DNA of 50,602 nucleotides, taken from a bacterium (GTDB taxonomy: Bacteria > Zhuqueibacterota > Zhuqueibacteria > Residuimicrobiales > Krinioviventaceae). The position numbers and the translations under genes are program-made. The DNA is taken from NCBI GenBank assembly GCA_029561455.1, contig JAKQIY010000053.1, forward strand, positions 1-50,602, given 5' to 3'. Under the pieces are notes generated by a model. It was not told the DNA's origin and did no database searches. It was given only the letters and a program-made list of their open reading frames with translations. Shown here one piece after another: positions 25,012 through 34,641 of this stretch. Numbering within the stretch: the first letter of the stretch is position 1; every line of letters begins with the position of its first letter.

Positions 25012-27189
25012 TTATTTCAATAATAACATTTTGGCGGTTTTTGTGAAACTGCCGGCTGAAAGCCGATAGAAATAAATGCCGGCAGGCAATTGAGCGGCGT
25101 CAAATTTTATTTCATAATCTCCGGCCGTATGATATTTGCTAACCGGAACGGCTACTGTTTGTCCGTTGATGTTGATAATCTCCAGCCTGGCCTGCACAGG
25201 GACAGGTATAGTGTAGTTGATTGTCGTAACCGGATTGAACGGGTTTGGATAATTTTGTGCGAGACTGAAAATCCTTGCAGTTTTTTCTTTACCAACATCC
25301 GTTACATCACTGTCCAATTTAACGGTAATGACATCTGTCGATTTACTCAGGTTTACAGTCTGCACAGTATGGATGTTTTCAATATCGACAACGACCTCGT
25401 ATTTACCGAGGAACCCGCTGGTTGCAAACAAACCCTGGGCATTGGTGCTGCCGGTTGCATTGGTCCACCATTCATTAAAGACCTGATTGATGAACGCCTC
25501 CCCTGAAGGTTTTAGCGTCCAATCCTGTTTGAAAATCGGCGCATCGTCGCCCCAATGTTGGCCGTCCCAGAAACCCCACATCAAAAAGTTTTGCACTGCC
25601 GGATGACTGAAGCATATTGTTAACAGGTCGCGCATATAATCGGCGGCCAGTTCTGCGGGCACCTCGACAGCGTCATATTCGGTAATACTGATGTCCTTGT
25701 TAAAAGAACCGAAATCTTGCAGTATCTCGTATACTCTGGCCGGCGCGGTTAATGGCGAGCCAAAGTGACCCTGAATGCCGATCCCATCGAGGGGAGCGGC
25801 ATTATCAATAAGGTATTGGATCAGTTCTTTATAGCGTTGCTGGGAACTGAGATCGCTGCCACCGTTGATGATGATACTGTAATCGTTTATATATAACAAA
25901 GCATTGGGGTCGCCCAGTTTTGCCCAATTGAACCAGTCGATATAGATTCGTTTTGTACCAAAAACATTTTCCAGGTCAAAATTATGCGCTGCTTCATTGA
26001 TTACATCCCATTCCGCAATTTCACCATAAATACCTGGATAACCGGTAATTTCCTCAATGTGATCAAAAATTCTATCCCTGATGTAGGTAGTATCCGCTTG
26101 ATGCTCTTTAATATCATCGGGGAGATAGGTCCAACCCGGCCACACCAGGTTATGGCCGCGTACTTTAATATCCCGGTCCCGGAACCATTCAACCACCGAA
26201 GCAACGCCGTCCCGACCACCCGGCCACCAGGGGTTTTCCCAGGGCGGCCATTTAAGAGCGTTCTCCACAACCACGATGTTAAAGGTTTTACCATCACCGG
26301 ACAGGTTTTCCAGTTTTTCACGGTAGATATCCGCAGTTGTGGAGTTTTCCAGCATTCTGGATGCTGCTATAGCCGTACCAAAACCGAATTCATGCTGCAG
26401 CATGTTGAACTGTACACCGGCATTTTTAACCGGATGATCATTTTTGTTAATAACCTGGATGGTGACCGGCGCTTTGCGATACTGTTCGATGCGTTGCTGC
26501 GCTTCCACCCGCCAGGGGGCATTCAGGTCGCGTCCATCATAGTCCAGGTCGAATAAAGAACGAGGCAGTTCTTCCAGAGTATACTTGTTACCATAATTGA
26601 GCAAAGCTAAACCGCCAATTTCGACTACCTGCTGCATATAGCCCATGTTGATCTGGTAGCGGGCCTGGCCGACAGCGTGGTCTTTGCCGGCCTGGAACGG
26701 CAACATCCATTGCTGCCATGCAGCCGCCGGTTCCTGGCCTATATCCAGATCTTTACTATAGGGATCAGTTGTCATTTCGAATATATGTTGAATTCTACCC
26801 ATGCCCTGTTCGCCATGAACACCACGAACCCATATCACCAGCAAAAGGACATCATCTTTTTTAATTGCCGTCCTGATTGCAAAACGAACGGCATTATCCC
26901 AGGCATTGGCGCCTTTTTGGGTTACGGTCAGTCGCACAATTTCTGTAAATGGTTCCGAACCACTGCCGGTTTCAATTTTTTTGGTTACACCGGATAAATT
27001 TGTTAATTTATTAGTGGTATTTTCCTGATCGGTGAGCACCCACTCGCCGCCTTCAAGATCATAATCGGTTTTCAACTGGTTACGTAAATTTTGGTGATAG
27101 CTGTCTTCTTCCGCAAATAGAGGAGCAGCGCAAACAAGACACATTATTATAAAATTAATAGTAACCCGGGTAGTTTTTCTTATACACAT
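25012..27189 (-). CDS. Secreted GH10 endo-1,4-beta-xylanase with sorting domain
   Basis: 725 residues. Residues 1-26 form a signal peptide ending LFAEED. An N-terminal jelly-roll-like region (about 45-215) may bind carbohydrate, and a strand-rich linker (VTIQVINKNDHPVKNAGV) precedes the GH10 barrel. The acid/base Glu is in EWDVINEAAH and the nucleophile Glu in SITEYDAVE, with HNLVWPGW and GIQGHFG also typical. The C-terminus (NYPNPFNP...KTAKMLLLK) is a type A sorting domain used by T9SS-like export in FCB bacteria. It hydrolyses xylan outside or on the cell. Only 9 bases separate it from lutC. Confidence 0.93.
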   Translation of the reverse strand: MCIRKTTRVTINFIIMCLVCAAPLFAEEDSYHQNLRNQLKTDYDLEGGEWVLTDQENTTNKLTNLSGVTKKIETGSGSEPFTEIVRLTVTQKGANAWDNAVRFAIRTAIKKDDVLLLVIWVRGVHGEQGMGRIQHIFEMTTDPYSKDLDIGQEPAAAWQQWMLPFQAGKDHAVGQARYQINMGYMQQVVEIGGLALLNYGNKYTLEELPRSLFDLDYDGRDLNAPWRVEAQQRIEQYRKAPVTIQVINKNDHPVKNAGVQFNMLQHEFGFGTAIAASRMLENSTTADIYREKLENLSGDGKTFNIVVVENALKWPPWENPWWPGGRDGVASVVEWFRDRDIKVRGHNLVWPGWTYLPDDIKEHQADTTYIRDRIFDHIEEITGYPGIYGEIAEWDVINEAAHNFDLENVFGTKRIYIDWFNWAKLGDPNALLYINDYSIIINGGSDLSSQQRYKELIQYLIDNAAPLDGIGIQGHFGSPLTAPARVYEILQDFGSFNKDISITEYDAVEVPAELAADYMRDLLTICFSHPAVQNFLMWGFWDGQHWGDDAPIFKQDWTLKPSGEAFINQVFNEWWTNATGSTNAQGLFATSGFLGKYEVVVDIENIHTVQTVNLSKSTDVITVKLDSDVTDVGKEKTARIFSLAQNYPNPFNPVTTINYTIPVPVQARLEIININGQTVAVPVSKYHTAGDYEIKFDAAQLPAGIYFYRLSAGSFTKTAKMLLLK

Positions 27190-27229
27190 ATAGAGTCCTA
27201 ATTTATAAATTTTACTTGAAATTTAATAT

Positions 27230-27263
27230 AAATAAAACTGGTATGAAATTGCAAGTTTTATTT
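27230..27263 (-). terminator. AT-rich hairpin after the SGNH gene
   Basis: Perfect 10-bp arms AAATAAAACT and AGTTTTATTT with a 14-base loop, between the stop of the SGNH gene (27313) and the xylanase start (27189). The stem is AT-rich with a weak T-run, so it may be a weak terminator or a processing site. Confidence 0.4.
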
Positions 27264-27312
27264 GAACATTAGCTGTAAAATTTCCCGGGCACAAGTTGCA
27301 AATAACGTAACG

Positions 27313-29241
27313 TTAGTTACTGGCTGTTTGAGCCTGCCTGAAATCGTCCAGTTCCTCTAAAACAGAGGCGGGGGCAATTTTATACAATTGAGTGCGTATT
27401 GCGTCTCCCTTTTCCATTTTCATGGATTTATAATAGGCACGGCACAGGTTGTATAGTAATTGTTCGTCGGTGGGCAAGGTGAGACGGGCTTTTTCAAGGT
27501 TTGTTATACCTTCGCCGGTACTGTTCAATGCCAGTTGTATTTGTCCCAACCATTTGTATATAAAACCTGAATCATTATAACGCAGCGCCTCTGTTAACAT
27601 AGCCTCGGCGCGTTCATATTGCCCGCTGTTGAGCAGCAATTCCAGGTAAGGTTCATAAAACAGGTCGAGATATGGAACAATATAAACCAGGGCTTTATAT
27701 TCCGCCAGGGCTTTATCCGTTTCGCCCTGTTGTTTGTACCAGTTTGCCATTTCCAGATGTCCCAGTTCCAAAGTGGATTCGCCGGTTTGCATGATGCGCA
27801 GGGCAATGGAATCCTGTTTGCCGGCGGGGGTATACTGCGCCAGGGCTACATTAGGCCCGCCGCTAGTGAACGGCCAACTGCCCTTGAGCTGCACTACCGA
27901 TAATGCGGCATAAATACTGTCCAGGGCAGTATAGCCCCAGTTCGCGCGATAGAATGAAGCAGGTTTGATATTGGTAGCCGGCCACTCTTGCGCAATAAAA
28001 TTTTCACGCCGCATGACCTGGAAAAAAGCATCGGCCATTAAAAAATAACCGGCGATGTTGGGATGAAGGTGTTCATGAATGAGCGTATTGCCGATCAATC
28101 CGTTTGGCGACGCTTCCGTAAAGACCGCCTGCATGGGCACAACCGACGCCCCGAAAGCCGCAGCAGTGTTGCGGATGATGTCGTTAAACTCTTCGGTTGC
28201 GCGAAAGCGCAGGGCGTCCAGGTCTTTGGCGCGATAATAGGCGGCCCTGGCTTTATCATATTGCCGCTCTTGCTCCAGCTTTTGCGCCCGGGTAAACACC
28301 GTCTCTGCCGGGGGCAGGGTATCGCTTGCTGTGGAAGTGAAGGGTAGTTGGTCACTGATATTGCTGACCAGTTCACTGATCAGTACAGGAACGCCTGCAG
28401 CCCGGGCTTTAGCCAGAATTTCACCCAGGTTGGCCTGGAATTGCTTTTTCCCTGCTTTATAAAGGGGGCTATCCAGGGGTATCGATTTGTTCCCCACCAT
28501 GCGCGACATGACGGTTTTCATCGGATCCTGCATTCTTGCGGTTGTGGATACACCGTGTAAACTCATGTATATTCGGCCGGTAAGATTGCGTATTAATACA
28601 AAAGTTTTATAATTTTTGAGTTTTAAAAAGAGTTTAACCACCGGCCGGATTCGCCCCAATGATTCCATCGAGGCTACACCCAGGGCGCCATAGAATTCAT
28701 TATGTCCGGCGTAGATCAGCAGCGCATCCGGCTTTTGGGCGAGGATTTCATCCATAAAATCGAGCAAAGTATAGCTGTTGATAGCAGTAAGGGCGGTGTT
28801 GACGACTTCAATGTGCCGATCCGGAAAGGTATCTGCCAGGCGTTTACCTAAAATACGGGGAAAAGTGATATTGTTCCCATAAGGAAAACCGGCGGTTGTA
28901 GAACCGCCCAGTACAAAGATCCGGTAACCATTGGCCGGTTTTTCTTTCAGAAACAAATCTTTACGCGGCGAAGGATTGAAATTCTCCCGATAGAAATAAC
29001 GTTTCCCTACCTCGGTATTGATCCCGTAAAAGCGTGATGTCGCATCCGGAATGGATATGAATAACCGGGTATCGATACCGTAATGAAAAACCTGCAAACC
29101 GGTTTCCAGCAGCGCAAAAAATAAAATGGGTACCAGCAGCATAAAAATTGTAAAGGCGCGTTTTTTAGCGGCAGATAGCGGAGCCGTCGCTTTTTCTGCA
29201 GGCCTCTTTTGTATTGTGGACCTGGTTTTTTTTGTTTTCAT
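27313..29241 (-). CDS. Membrane-anchored SGNH/GDSL-like hydrolase with C-terminal TPRs
   Basis: 642 residues from ATG 29241; a TTG start 8 codons earlier is possible. A Lys-rich N-terminus precedes a membrane helix (about 31-50), so the body is probably periplasmic. The SGNH core has block I FVLGGSTTAGFPYG with the nucleophile Ser near 114, IYAGHNEFYG (block III Asn near 181) and a late HEHLHPNIAGY that can carry the catalytic His. The last 170 residues form about four TPR-like helical pairs. SGNH enzymes of this kind often remove or add acetyl groups on glycans, and xylan is acetylated, so deacetylation of xylan is plausible beside the GH10 gene. The substrate is inferred. Confidence 0.8.
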   Translation of the reverse strand: MKTKKTRSTIQKRPAEKATAPLSAAKKRAFTIFMLLVPILFFALLETGLQVFHYGIDTRLFISIPDATSRFYGINTEVGKRYFYRENFNPSPRKDLFLKEKPANGYRIFVLGGSTTAGFPYGNNITFPRILGKRLADTFPDRHIEVVNTALTAINSYTLLDFMDEILAQKPDALLIYAGHNEFYGALGVASMESLGRIRPVVKLFLKLKNYKTFVLIRNLTGRIYMSLHGVSTTARMQDPMKTVMSRMVGNKSIPLDSPLYKAGKKQFQANLGEILAKARAAGVPVLISELVSNISDQLPFTSTASDTLPPAETVFTRAQKLEQERQYDKARAAYYRAKDLDALRFRATEEFNDIIRNTAAAFGASVVPMQAVFTEASPNGLIGNTLIHEHLHPNIAGYFLMADAFFQVMRRENFIAQEWPATNIKPASFYRANWGYTALDSIYAALSVVQLKGSWPFTSGGPNVALAQYTPAGKQDSIALRIMQTGESTLELGHLEMANWYKQQGETDKALAEYKALVYIVPYLDLFYEPYLELLLNSGQYERAEAMLTEALRYNDSGFIYKWLGQIQLALNSTGEGITNLEKARLTLPTDEQLLYNLCRAYYKSMKMEKGDAIRTQLYKIAPASVLEELDDFRQAQTASN

Positions 29242-29288
29242 CGTATGAGATTCAGGTGATGTCAATGTTTAGTTGCTTATACAAATAT

Positions 29289-29322
29289 GCCCGGGGTGAA
29301 GCTGGAACTATCACGCCCGGGC
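29289..29322. other. GC-rich hairpin between the 939-aa gene and the SGNH gene
   Basis: GCCCGGGGTGA and TCACGCCCGGGC form an 11-bp stem with one bulge and an 11-base loop in the 113-bp gap. No T-run follows, so an mRNA-stability element or partial terminator setting different levels of the two products is more likely than a full stop. Confidence 0.5.
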
Positions 29323-29354
29323 AAGTTATTACTAAAAATGTTAAAGAAAAAGGA

Positions 29355-32174
29355 TTACTTGATCAATAACATTTTTTGGGTTTTTACATTGTTGTTGCTT
29401 TCCAGTTTGTAGAAATAAACACCACTGGCCAGTTCATGGGCGTCAAACGAAACATCATAGCTGCCGGCGGGTTTTACTTCATTCACCAGGGTAGAAACTT
29501 CTCTACCCAGAATGTCGAATACTGTCAAACGAACCATGCCGTTCTTTACAATCGAGAAAGAAATGGTCGTGGTCGGGTTGAACGGGTTCGGGTAATTCTG
29601 CAATAACTTGAATTCGGAAGCAACCATAGTCGGGTTTTCTTTAACGCTGACTTTGGTAATGCCGGCTGGATTGTACCATACCTCGGCGCTGTCATTGGCA
29701 ACACCGGTAATGGCGTTTACAGGAATGAGTTTCAATTTGTTATCCGGCATGAATTCTACAGAACCGAGCATCTGCGGATTGTTCCATACTTTATCATCCA
29801 TAACGGCCGACCATTGAATGGTTGCCTGACGTGCCAGGGCATCACTGTCATGATTCATAAAAGACATACCGAATACATTGCCAACTGCCGGAACGATTGG
29901 ACCGCGGGCAGCAGTACCGGTAGTTACAATATCAGTCCATTTAACGCGCATTTCGAGGACATAACCATTATCGGTTTTTGCGCGGGCAAAATCACCAGCT
30001 GCGCGATTGGAAACGCCGGCGTAATATTTTGGATCAACATCTGAACTGTCCAAAGCAGATAGACTGACATCAACAATACCTGCCGTTGGTGCCAGGCTTG
30101 GATCCGGATCGAATTTAATTTCGATTTTATCTACCTGGTAATTGGTAGCATTATTAAGGGCTACACTGTCATCGGCAACTTCTTCATAAACATACATATA
30201 AGTTGAATCCCATGCTAACCATACCAACGCGGAACAGTCTTTATCATCATCCGGAGCGCCATTAGCATTAAAAGCCCGCGACGGCATATAGAAATGACCG
30301 TCATCCGGGGTTTTCAGGGTCATATACAAAAAGTCTTTTTTAGCATCCATAACCACCGGCGGGAAAGAACCGTCATACGGCACGGTGTTGGTTACACCGG
30401 TCATATTATTGGTGGGAATGAACTGTAATTTATTATCAGCCAGGAATTTTACTGTACCCAGGAATTTCGGGGTTTTCCAGGCATCGTCATTCAGCACTGC
30501 GCCCCAGGCAACAGTAGCATCGCGCTCAATATTGCCGTCATTGTCATGATTTTGCAGGGTGGCGCCAAATACGTTACCAACAGCCGGGGTGATGATTTCT
30601 GTGCCAAGTTTAATAGCTTGCCATTTAATGGCAAATTCCAGAACATAGCCGGTAGCCGTGGTTTTACGAGCGAATTGTTTCAGAGTGTCGGCAATATTAC
30701 TGAGATCGTCGACCTTTGCTGTGGTCGGCAGACCGTCTTCCAGACCGAGGGCGCACAAACGGGTTTCAAAATTGCTGGTTTTAGTGCTGTCATCGGGAAC
30801 CGGATCGATCTTGAGTTCGATTTCATCATTTTTCCAGGGCTGGTTGCCGGCCATGGAGACTGTATCGTCGGTCACTTCTTCATAAACGTAGAACCATTCT
30901 TCATCCCATGCTCCCCACAATTTAACGGAGAGGTCTGCATCGTTATCGGCAATTTTGCCCAGGGCGCCTTGTGTAAAGGTGAACCAGCGCATTTGCAGAT
31001 AACCGTCATCCGGACCGGTTAAAGCTTTATAGAAATCGTCTTTAACGCCATCAACGACCACAACAGTTTCCTGTTTCGGATAGACGCGAATGTTATCTAC
31101 ATATAAGGTTCCTGTATAATCGCCTTTGGGATTGATTTCAATACCGGCATAAATTGTAGCCCATGGGAAGAATGTTGCCGGATTTAATGTATTTTGTTGT
31201 TTTACTTCAAATACCAGGGTATTCCAGGCGTCTCTTTTAATTAGAGTAGAATTGTCGCCGCCAAAGCCGGTTCTTTCAACTGGGGCATAAATTGTCCGTT
31301 CCCAGCCCCAGTGGGTTTTATCCATCTGGAAGAACTGCACAAAACCGCTATCCGGGAAATCTGCGGGGAAGAATACATCGGCTGCTAACAGGTATTCGCC
31401 AACTGTGGAATCTGTCCAGGTGTATTTAACATCCGGGAAGATCGCGCCATCGGTGCCGGCTGCCAGGGTAATGGAATCTACAGCAACGTCAACTTGCAGG
31501 ACACCGCCGGCTACCGGGTCAACCGCATGCGATACGGTGATATATTTATTCCAGGTACCGAAACCGGTGCTGTTTTCACTTAAATCCCACAATACTTTGC
31601 CGCCCTGCCACAGGGTAACATTGTCGATCAATACTGAACCCGTCCAGGGTTCAAAAATCTGTATTTCTACACCGGTTTGTACGGTTGTCGGAACGAAATT
31701 AACCGGATCAACCTGGTTTTCACGCGCTAATTCAAATGTGAATGTATTCCAGCCGCCGATGACCATTTCGCGGCCGCCGGCCTGGTAGGACGGGGAATAT
31801 AAGGTACGTTTCCAGTTCCAGTGAGTTCTGTCCATCATATAGAACTGCATAAAGGAACTATCCGGGAAATCGGCGGGAACGTAAACATCAACGGTTACGA
31901 ACTCGGGGCCTTCGCCGGGAGCTGTCCAGCCGAGGTTGATATTATCAACCCGAACAGCCGCTGTACCAAATGAATCGACAACGCAGGCAGCTTCCAGAAC
32001 ACCGCCAAATTCAACATGATTGGTCTGGGTTACGCTGGTAACAATAGAACCCCAGCCAATACCCCAACCACCGACGCCTTGTTCAAAATCGTAGATTACA
32101 TCAGCAATCTGGCCGAATGTAAAACTGGTGGCCAAAAATAACAGTGTGACAAAGGTAAATAGTACTTTTTTCAT
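29355..32174 (-). CDS. Secreted 939-residue protein: two jelly-roll-like modules, two CBM9/DOMON-like modules, sorting domain
   Basis: Residues 1-21 form a signal peptide. Two repeated modules follow (about 22-195 and 196-370). Each contains the near-identical block FPADFPDSxFxQFxxMDxTHWxWxRT, 169 residues apart, and ends in a VLIDNV/LYVDNI strand like carbohydrate-binding jelly rolls. Two further repeats (about 375-600 and 620-835) have the WDEEWFYVYEEVTDD...NDEIELKIDP pattern of CBM9/DOMON-like sugar-binding domains. A NYPNPFNPTTTISFSI sorting domain closes the protein. No catalytic domain is visible. It is probably a cell-surface glycan-binding protein serving the xylanase downstream. A GGGAGAG sequence supports the start. 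Confidence 0.8.
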   Translation of the reverse strand: MKKVLFTFVTLLFLATSFTFGQIADVIYDFEQGVGGWGIGWGSIVTSVTQTNHVEFGGVLEAACVVDSFGTAAVRVDNINLGWTAPGEGPEFVTVDVYVPADFPDSSFMQFYMMDRTHWNWKRTLYSPSYQAGGREMVIGGWNTFTFELARENQVDPVNFVPTTVQTGVEIQIFEPWTGSVLIDNVTLWQGGKVLWDLSENSTGFGTWNKYITVSHAVDPVAGGVLQVDVAVDSITLAAGTDGAIFPDVKYTWTDSTVGEYLLAADVFFPADFPDSGFVQFFQMDKTHWGWERTIYAPVERTGFGGDNSTLIKRDAWNTLVFEVKQQNTLNPATFFPWATIYAGIEINPKGDYTGTLYVDNIRVYPKQETVVVVDGVKDDFYKALTGPDDGYLQMRWFTFTQGALGKIADNDADLSVKLWGAWDEEWFYVYEEVTDDTVSMAGNQPWKNDEIELKIDPVPDDSTKTSNFETRLCALGLEDGLPTTAKVDDLSNIADTLKQFARKTTATGYVLEFAIKWQAIKLGTEIITPAVGNVFGATLQNHDNDGNIERDATVAWGAVLNDDAWKTPKFLGTVKFLADNKLQFIPTNNMTGVTNTVPYDGSFPPVVMDAKKDFLYMTLKTPDDGHFYMPSRAFNANGAPDDDKDCSALVWLAWDSTYMYVYEEVADDSVALNNATNYQVDKIEIKFDPDPSLAPTAGIVDVSLSALDSSDVDPKYYAGVSNRAAGDFARAKTDNGYVLEMRVKWTDIVTTGTAARGPIVPAVGNVFGMSFMNHDSDALARQATIQWSAVMDDKVWNNPQMLGSVEFMPDNKLKLIPVNAITGVANDSAEVWYNPAGITKVSVKENPTMVASEFKLLQNYPNPFNPTTTISFSIVKNGMVRLTVFDILGREVSTLVNEVKPAGSYDVSFDAHELASGVYFYKLESNNNVKTQKMLLIK

Positions 32175-32503
32175 CTCTTCTCTCCCAAAATGAATTTTGT
32201 TTTAAAACATGATTTTACCCTGTACTACAATTAATAAATACAGCTTGTTTCCCTTTTGCTTATCACCTCGCTTTCATAATTTGTTTGTCAGTTAACATGT
32301 TTGATACAGAAATCTTTATAATAGGAAATTTCTTTACTCTTCATTATTGGTAATAGTATTTAAAATGCTGAATACTGGAAAATTAATTATGATCTTTAAT
32401 GGTATTTAATTTTCAATTGAAAATGCCCGAAATACCGATATTATTATGTAAACAATTTCCTGATAATAATCAAGAATAAAATTTACCGGAAACCTGAATT
32501 GCT
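32175..32503. promoter_or_regulatory. Intergenic region with a 16-bp palindrome at 32409-32424
   Basis: This 329-bp AT-rich gap separates lutB from the secreted-protein gene downstream. It contains one perfect palindrome, ATTTTCAATTGAAAAT, about 235 bases before the secreted gene, and an imperfect inverted repeat near 32196-32216. A regulated promoter for the carbohydrate block is plausible. No -35/-10 pair stood out, and no gene is seen here. Confidence 0.4.
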
Positions 32504-33898
32504 TTATTTTTTTTGTAATTGCATAAAGCGTTTGCGGAATCCTTTGGGATCAAATAATCCCAGCGCCCGTTGCCGGAAATAGCCCGGCGCCGGGAAGGCC
32601 ATGCCTTTGGGCAACAAGAGCTGAAATTTTCCCGGAAACCAGGTGGCAAAACGGTACAAGCATGGATGTTTAGCCAGAAATGCCCAGGCTGCTATTCCGA
32701 ATTTTTCAATTTTCATGGAATAGCCCTTGTCCACAATCCGGTTTCGCAGTTTGAGCATGTGATGGGGAATATTGATACGCACCGGGCAATTTTCAAAACA
32801 GGCGCAGCACAGACTGGATGCAAACGGGGAATAGCGGCCTTCCTTTTCACCTAGATACTGGGGAATAAGCGCGGCTCCAATCGGCCCCATATACACCCAG
32901 CCGTAAGCATGACCGCCCACTTGCTGATAAACCGGGCAGATGTTCAAACAGGCGCCGCAGCGAATACAAAACAGCGTTTCCCGCAATTGCGGATCGGCCA
33001 GGATACGGGAACGTCCGTTATCGAGAATAACAACGTGCATCTCCTGCGGGCCTTCGTGCATTTTTGGGTATGGGGCGCCGCCGATTATGTTGACGTATAC
33101 AGAGGCTTTTTGTCCCGTTGCGCTGGGGGCCAGCAGTTTTAAAAAAGTGGCCAATTCTTTATAGCCGGGGACAATTTTTTCTATGCCCATAACGGCTATA
33201 TGCGTTTTCGGCAGGCCAACCGTTAACCGGGCATTGGCTTCGTTTTCGATGACGCACACAGCGCCGGCCTGAGCAACTGCAAAATTAACCCCCGAAATAC
33301 CGATATCGGCTGCCAGGAATTTGGCGCGTAGTTTTTCGCGGGCAATTGTCAGCAGTGCGGTCGGCTCTTCGGTGTAAGGTGCGCCCAGCTTTTCGTGAAA
33401 CAGTTTGCCAATATCCTGCCGGTTCAGATGCAGGGCCGGGGCGGTGAGATGCGAGGGGATTTCCCCTTTTAATTGCACTATATATTCGCCCAGGTCGGTT
33501 TCCAGGGTCTCCAGGCCGTTTTCTATCAAAAAATCATTCAGATGCAGTTCTTCGGTGGTGAGGGATTTGGATTTGACGATGGTTTTGGCCTGTTTATCGC
33601 GCGCTATTTGCAGAATGATATTCCGGGCTTGTTCCGCGTCTACCGCCCAATGCACATGTATGCCATTGGCAAGGCAATTTTTTTCAAATTGTTCCAGGTA
33701 CTGATCCAGGTTTTCCATGACCTGCTTTTTAATAGAGTGTGCGCGGTAACGCAAATTTTGCCAATAGGGAATTTGATCCTTTATTGATTTACTTTTACTT
33801 AAAGAAGTTTGCGTGGCTTTGTTAACCGCATTCCTAAGCCGTTCATCGTGCAGGGCATTATGGATATAATGTTTGGTGCTTTTCGGGGTCAGATTCAT
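32504..33898 (-). CDS. lutB: Lactate utilisation iron-sulfur protein LutB
   Basis: 464 residues. A LUD domain comes first (VKSKSLTTEE, FAVAQAGAVCVIENEAN, IGGAPYPKMHEGP), followed by two [4Fe-4S] motifs of the ferredoxin type, CIRCGACLNICP and CCACFENCP, and a helical C-terminal tail. This is the standard LutB/YkgF arrangement, in which the clusters pass electrons from L-lactate within the LutABC complex. It lies 17 bases after lutA and is followed by a 329-bp gap. The third gene, lutC, is not next to it as in B. subtilis but about 7 kb downstream. Confidence 0.94.
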   Translation of the reverse strand: MNLTPKSTKHYIHNALHDERLRNAVNKATQTSLSKSKSIKDQIPYWQNLRYRAHSIKKQVMENLDQYLEQFEKNCLANGIHVHWAVDAEQARNIILQIARDKQAKTIVKSKSLTTEELHLNDFLIENGLETLETDLGEYIVQLKGEIPSHLTAPALHLNRQDIGKLFHEKLGAPYTEEPTALLTIAREKLRAKFLAADIGISGVNFAVAQAGAVCVIENEANARLTVGLPKTHIAVMGIEKIVPGYKELATFLKLLAPSATGQKASVYVNIIGGAPYPKMHEGPQEMHVVILDNGRSRILADPQLRETLFCIRCGACLNICPVYQQVGGHAYGWVYMGPIGAALIPQYLGEKEGRYSPFASSLCCACFENCPVRINIPHHMLKLRNRIVDKGYSMKIEKFGIAAWAFLAKHPCLYRFATWFPGKFQLLLPKGMAFPAPGYFRQRALGLFDPKGFRKRFMQLQKK

Positions 33899-33915
33899 AG
33901 CGTACCTGAACAGAT

Positions 33916-34641
33916 TTATAAATGCAGACCGGCAGCCAGGATTTCGGCAATATGCAGAGCCCTGGCTTTGTAATTATGTTTACGCAGATAACCATCAATA
34001 TTCATTAAACAACTGGAATCCGTAGCTGTAACATATTCCGCACCGCTTTCTTCTATATATTTACATTTACGGGCGACCATGGCGGTGGAGAGTTCGGCAA
34101 ATTTATAGGAAAAAGTGCCGCCAAAGCCGCAGCAGGTATCCGACTTTTCCATTTCGACAAAATCAATATTCTTCAGGGAGCGCAGCAACTTGCGCGGTTG
34201 TTCGTGGATACCCAGTTCACGGAGGGAATGGCACGAATCGTGAAGTGTAACGCGATGGTTGAATTCGCCATCCAGTTGCTCTACACCGGCAACATCGACC
34301 AGGAATTCGGTAAATTCAAAGATCTTTTTGCTCAGGTCGGCGCGCGCCTGGTGTAGTTCGGGTCGAATATCGAGTTCATAATAAAAATTGCGCACCATGG
34401 CAGTACACGAACCGGATGGGGAGACAATGTATTCTTTATCGCTGAATAATTTTATAAAGCGCTCGGCGATGGGGATAATTTCTCTACGATAGCCGGAATT
34501 GAACGCCGGCTGGCCGCAGCAGGTTTGTCCATCTACATATTCAATTTCGGCGCCAATATATTGCAAAACCTTGACCATTGCCAGCGCCGAGTGGGGATAT
34601 AAATGTTCCGTTAAGCAGGGTATAAACAAAGCAACTTTCAT
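33916..34641 (-). CDS. lutA: Lactate utilisation protein LutA (CCG-domain)
   Basis: 241 residues from ATG 34641. An upstream extension of the frame is hydrophobic but lacks the family's start, and MKVALFIPCLTEHLYP is the usual LutA opening. Two CCG cysteine-rich domains are visible: VDGQTCCGQPAFNSGY and TLHDSCHSLRELG with SDTCCGFGGTFSYKF. In heterodisulfide-reductase-like proteins these bind iron-sulfur clusters. It works with LutB and LutC in L-lactate oxidation to pyruvate. First gene of the minus-strand series. Confidence 0.93.
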   Translation of the reverse strand: MKVALFIPCLTEHLYPHSALAMVKVLQYIGAEIEYVDGQTCCGQPAFNSGYRREIIPIAERFIKLFSDKEYIVSPSGSCTAMVRNFYYELDIRPELHQARADLSKKIFEFTEFLVDVAGVEQLDGEFNHRVTLHDSCHSLRELGIHEQPRKLLRSLKNIDFVEMEKSDTCCGFGGTFSYKFAELSTAMVARKCKYIEESGAEYVTATDSSCLMNIDGYLRKHNYKARALHIAEILAAGLHL

